From NCBI RefSeq assembly GCF_002813445.1, contig NZ_PHHD01000001.1:4774001-4838000 (forward strand): a stretch of DNA of 64,000 nt, written 5' to 3'. The first letter of the stretch is position 1, and the number at the start of each line of letters is the position of its first letter. Of the stretch, positions 61,344-64,000 are shown piece after piece. The notes beneath the pieces were generated by a model. It made no database searches. It was not told where the DNA came from and saw only the letters and a program-made list of their open reading frames with translations. A program made the translations under genes and the position numbers. This DNA comes from Pseudomonas tolaasii NCPPB 2192. GTDB lineage: Bacteria > Pseudomonadota > Gammaproteobacteria > Pseudomonadales > Pseudomonadaceae.

Positions 61344-61449
61344 GGGGTCGTCCTTACGAAGCGTTTATTATGAACGCGGCTTTTTTGGAGCTTCGTAGGG
61401 CTATCGGCGCAGGCAGAGAGAGCTTTAGGTACTATCGTCCAAGAAAATG

Positions 61450-62355
61450 TCAGGTTTGCGCACGACGATAAGCGCCCGGCTGTTGCCCGGTTACCTTGTG
61501 AAATGCGCGAGTAAACGCCGCCACCGATTGGTAGCCCACCGCCAGCGCTACCTCGGCCACGGTTTGGTCGTCCTTGAACAGTCGGCAGGCATGGCGGATA
61601 CGCATCATCAGCAGCACTTGGCCCGGGGATTGGCCACACAGTTCATTGAAACGCTTGAAAAACGCCGAACGCGACAGCCCGGTGCAGGCCGCCATGCTTT
61701 CCAGTGTCCAGGGTTCTTCCGGGCGGGCGATCAGTTGTTCGAGCAGGCTGGCGAACGCTGGCTGCCGGCCCAGGGCGGCCAGGCCACCGAGGTCTGCGTT
61801 GTCGAGCACTTGTTGGCGCAACACATACAGAAACAACAGGTGGCAAAGACGTTCGAGCAAGGCAGAAGAAGGTGCCGGGGTGCGTTCACACTCCTGCAGG
61901 ATCAGTTCGAAGAGGTTGCGCGCGGCGGTCAGCGACGGGTCGCCGGCCCGCAGGATGATCCAGGCGGGCAGGGTGTCGACGATCATCGCCGACAGGCCGG
62001 ACTGGAAATGGAAGAAACCGCAAACCAGGCCCACGCCGTCGCTCGCCTGGGTGTCCAGCGGCAGCATCGGGCGACGCGGGCATTCCTGGGCACCTGCGGC
62101 CGTGGCTTCGCCGGACAGTCGATAGGCCAGGTCACGCAACAGAAACACCGCGTCACCATTGTTCAAGTGATGCGGGGTCGATTCGCCGTCGATATGCAGC
62201 CAGCATTCGCCCTGCACCACCAGGTGAAAACTCGCACTGGCCAAACCGTGTGTGCTCGCATGCCAGTCGCCGCAGTAGCGGCCCACATGGAACAGGCTGG
62301 TGTTGAGTTCGAGGCTGTCTAATAACCAATCGACAAGTGAACTGGACGAATTCAT
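61450..62355 (-). CDS. AraC-family regulator with cupin-like N-terminus
   Basis: This 301-residue protein resembles the AraC cupin_6 group. Its N-terminal half has HLVVQGECWLHIDGES and GDAVFLLRDLAYRL (about 40-90). The C-terminal HTH (about 200-300) has LESMAACTGLSRSAFFKRFNELCGQSP and VALAVGYQSVAAFTRAFHKVTGQQPGAYRR. It is divergent from the AhpD-like gene by 102 bp and is its likely activator. Confidence 0.88.
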   Translation of the reverse strand: MNSSSSLVDWLLDSLELNTSLFHVGRYCGDWHASTHGLASASFHLVVQGECWLHIDGESTPHHLNNGDAVFLLRDLAYRLSGEATAAGAQECPRRPMLPLDTQASDGVGLVCGFFHFQSGLSAMIVDTLPAWIILRAGDPSLTAARNLFELILQECERTPAPSSALLERLCHLLFLYVLRQQVLDNADLGGLAALGRQPAFASLLEQLIARPEEPWTLESMAACTGLSRSAFFKRFNELCGQSPGQVLLMMRIRHACRLFKDDQTVAEVALAVGYQSVAAFTRAFHKVTGQQPGAYRRAQT

Positions 62356-62457
62356 CTAATGGAAAGACTCAAGAGCAAGTAATCGCTACTTTAGCCTATT
62401 GAGGCGTTTTTTTATAACCAACAGACTGGATGCACGAACCCATCAGGAGACCACTCC

Positions 62458-63018
62458 ATGTCCCGTGTACCGTTGCTCACCCCTGAAACAGCGCCGCAAG
62501 CCGCCAAACCCTTCCTGGAAAACGCGCTGAAAGCCTCGGGTTTCATTCCCAACCTGCTCGCCGTGCTGGCGAATGCGCCGGCTGCGCTGGAAACCTACAT
62601 CACCGTTTCCGGTCTCAACGGCAAATCCGACCTGAGCCTGGCCGACCGCGAAGTGGTGCAACTGATTGCCGCCACCACCCACGGTTGCGATTTCTGCGTG
62701 GCCGGCCACACCGCCGTGGCGCGCAACAAGGCCAAGCTGCCGGAAGACGTGATCGACGCGCTGCGCCAGCGAGGTGAATTGCCGAACGCGCGCTATGAGA
62801 CACTCGCCGCCTTCACGCGCGAAGTGATCGCCACCCGTGGAGACGTCAGCGATGCAGGTTTCGAGGCCTTCCGCGCCGCCGGTTACACCGACGGCCACGC
62901 ATTGGAAGTTATTTTGGGCGTGAGCCTGGCAACCCTGTGCAACTTCGCTAACGTGTTTGCCCGTACGCCGTTGAACCCGGAACTGGCGCAATACCGTTGG
63001 GAAAAACCGGCAAGCTGA
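62458..63018 (+). CDS. AhpD-like carboxymuconolactone decarboxylase family protein
   Basis: This 186-residue protein has a CxxC...H motif, Cys77, Cys80 and His84 (HGCDFCVAGH), in the CMD/AhpD fold, so alkylhydroperoxidase activity is plausible. The start has CAGGAG nine bases before ATG. It is followed after 40 bases by an acyl-CoA-dehydrogenase-like gene and is divergent from an AraC regulator, a common arrangement with two-gene stress or aromatic-response units. Confidence 0.87.
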   Translation: MSRVPLLTPETAPQAAKPFLENALKASGFIPNLLAVLANAPAALETYITVSGLNGKSDLSLADREVVQLIAATTHGCDFCVAGHTAVARNKAKLPEDVIDALRQRGELPNARYETLAAFTREVIATRGDVSDAGFEAFRAAGYTDGHALEVILGVSLATLCNFANVFARTPLNPELAQYRWEKPAS

Positions 63019-63058
63019 ACGGGCATTGGCCTACCTGCTGTAAAAAGGAGAAACATCA

Positions 63059-64000
63059 ATGCTTGACCCAATCTTGAGCCGTTGGCTCGATGTTCAAGCG
63101 CAGGCCCTGGACGTGGGCAGTTGCGATCCACAGGAAGTGCTGCCACGGCTGGCAGAAGCCAACGTATTGCGCATCGGGGTGCCGAAATCCCTCGGCGGGC
63201 TGGGCGGCGATGTAGCCGGCGCGGTCGAAGCCATCGCCAATGTCGCCAGCCATTCCCTGGCGGCGGCTTTTGTATGCTGGGGCCAGCGCTCGTTTATCGA
63301 ATATTTGCTGCAAAGCCCGAATGAGCGCCTGCGCGAGCAATTGATGCCGGATTTGCTCAGCGGCAAGCTGGCCGGGGCGACCGGGCTGTCGAATGCGATG
63401 AAATACCTGTCGGGCATCGAGACGCTGCAAATCAGCGCCGAACCGACGCACGACGGCTGGATCCTCAACGGCCGCCTGCATTGGGTGACCAACCTGCGCA
63501 AGAATGGCTTTGTCGCAGCGGCCGCCATCGAGCATGCCGCGGGCGGTGCGCCGTTTATCCTGGCGATCCCGGACTCGGTGGCGGGTTTACAGCGCTCGCG
63601 TGACCTTGAACTGTTGGGGTTGCAATCGAGCAATACGGCGGCGCTCGGCCTCGAAGGCGTAGAGCTGAGCCGCGACTGGTTGCTGCATGAGGATGCGCGC
63701 AAGTTTCTGCCGGCCGTGCGCCCGGCGTTCCTCGGGTTGCAATGCGGTATGTCGATAGGGTTGGCGCGGCGTTCGCTGGCCGAGGTGGCCAACCATTTGG
63801 GCGCCAGCCGGACCGTGCTGCGTGAAGAGCTCGAAGCGCTGCGCGTGACTCTGGACCACTTGGTCACCGAGCTGAAAAAAGGCCTGTTGGCCGGGCGTTT
63901 CGCGTCCGAGCCGGTGCCGTTGTTCAAACTGCGCATTGCCCTGGCGGAAACCGCGGCCAGTGCTGTGCAACTTGAGCTGCAAGCCAGTGGCGGCAAGGCG
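63059..64000 (+). CDS. Acyl-CoA dehydrogenase-like protein, 3' end cut by window
   Basis: 314 residues are visible and open to the window end. The protein starts with MLDPILSRWLDVQAQALDVG and has the acyl-CoA dehydrogenase N-terminal and middle domains (IGVPKSLGGLGGDVAGAVEAIANVASHS; LTGLSNAMKYLSG-type and WILNGRLHWVTNLRKNGF segments). AAGGAG precedes the ATG by nine bases. It probably forms an operon with the AhpD-like gene. The substrate is unknown; flavin monooxygenase-like relatives (DszC type) also fit. Confidence 0.8.
   Translation, partial: MLDPILSRWLDVQAQALDVGSCDPQEVLPRLAEANVLRIGVPKSLGGLGGDVAGAVEAIANVASHSLAAAFVCWGQRSFIEYLLQSPNERLREQLMPDLLSGKLAGATGLSNAMKYLSGIETLQISAEPTHDGWILNGRLHWVTNLRKNGFVAAAAIEHAAGGAPFILAIPDSVAGLQRSRDLELLGLQSSNTAALGLEGVELSRDWLLHEDARKFLPAVRPAFLGLQCGMSIGLARRSLAEVANHLGASRTVLREELEALRVTLDHLVTELKKGLLAGRFASEPVPLFKLRIALAETAASAVQLELQASGGKA

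Overview
The window reads as chromosome of a Pseudomonas of the fluorescens group. This rests on high GC with strong G/C bias at third codon positions, many REP/REPIN palindromes of the type known from P. fluorescens genomes, a Fur-box-controlled siderophore receptor, and a combined trehalose/glycogen cluster in the order known from Pseudomonas. No tRNA, rRNA, CRISPR array, intact insertion sequence, phage or plasmid gene was seen. Coding starts were moved from the longest frame to internal starts where a ribosome binding site or family alignment supported it.

Layout. 0-2 kb holds the end of a sugar regulon (LacI-type regulator C-terminus, xylulokinase). 2-16.5 kb is a patchwork of small regulator/enzyme/transporter units: LysR, alpha/beta hydrolases, EamA and MFS exporters, SDR, GNAT, NmrA-like, AraC, HIT, an isochorismatase-fold protein with a PuuB-like FAD oxidase, and a TetR regulator divergent from an O-methyltransferase and an MFS pump. 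16.6-22.5 kb is sulfur and amino-acid related: an OsmC-YcaO fusion, a cystathionine gamma-lyase/beta-synthase pair (reverse transsulfuration) and a DapA-like aldolase. 22.8-33 kb is again regulator/enzyme/exporter pairs (SDR/NTF2/AraC with a divergent XRE regulator; MFS with a divergent COG2345-type regulator; LysR with a divergent MFS). 33-37.7 kb is the least conserved-looking stretch: an orphan SMI1/KNR4-like protein, a LysE exporter, a frameshifted membrane-protein gene, a TonB-dependent receptor and a decayed ketopantoate reductase gene. It is followed by a chemoreceptor and a secreted hydrolase.

40.5-55.2 kb is one long run on the minus strand. The first part, glgA-treZ-malQ-treY plus a small DUF2934 protein, makes and remodels alpha-glucan and converts it to trehalose. 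After a REPIN comes glgX, tightly coupled to an acyl-CoA-dehydrogenase-like protein, a PIG-L deacetylase, a NodS-type methyltransferase, a family 2 glycosyltransferase and, after a 179-bp gap, a second PIG-L protein that has lost two catalytic residues. This five-gene cassette has the enzyme logic of an amino-sugar conjugate pathway (transfer, N-deacetylation, methylation) and is the best candidate here for an undescribed system. 55.8-64 kb carries a D-2-hydroxyacid dehydrogenase, a secreted hydrolase, YqaA and DUF411 proteins, an SRPBCC protein, a dCache chemoreceptor, and an AraC regulator divergent from an AhpD-like protein and an acyl-CoA-dehydrogenase-like gene cut by the window end.

Several intergenic regions contain clear palindromes that probably are operators: two copies at TetR/O-methyltransferase, and single sites at LysR/MFS, XRE/SDR, the siderophore receptor and two hydrolases.
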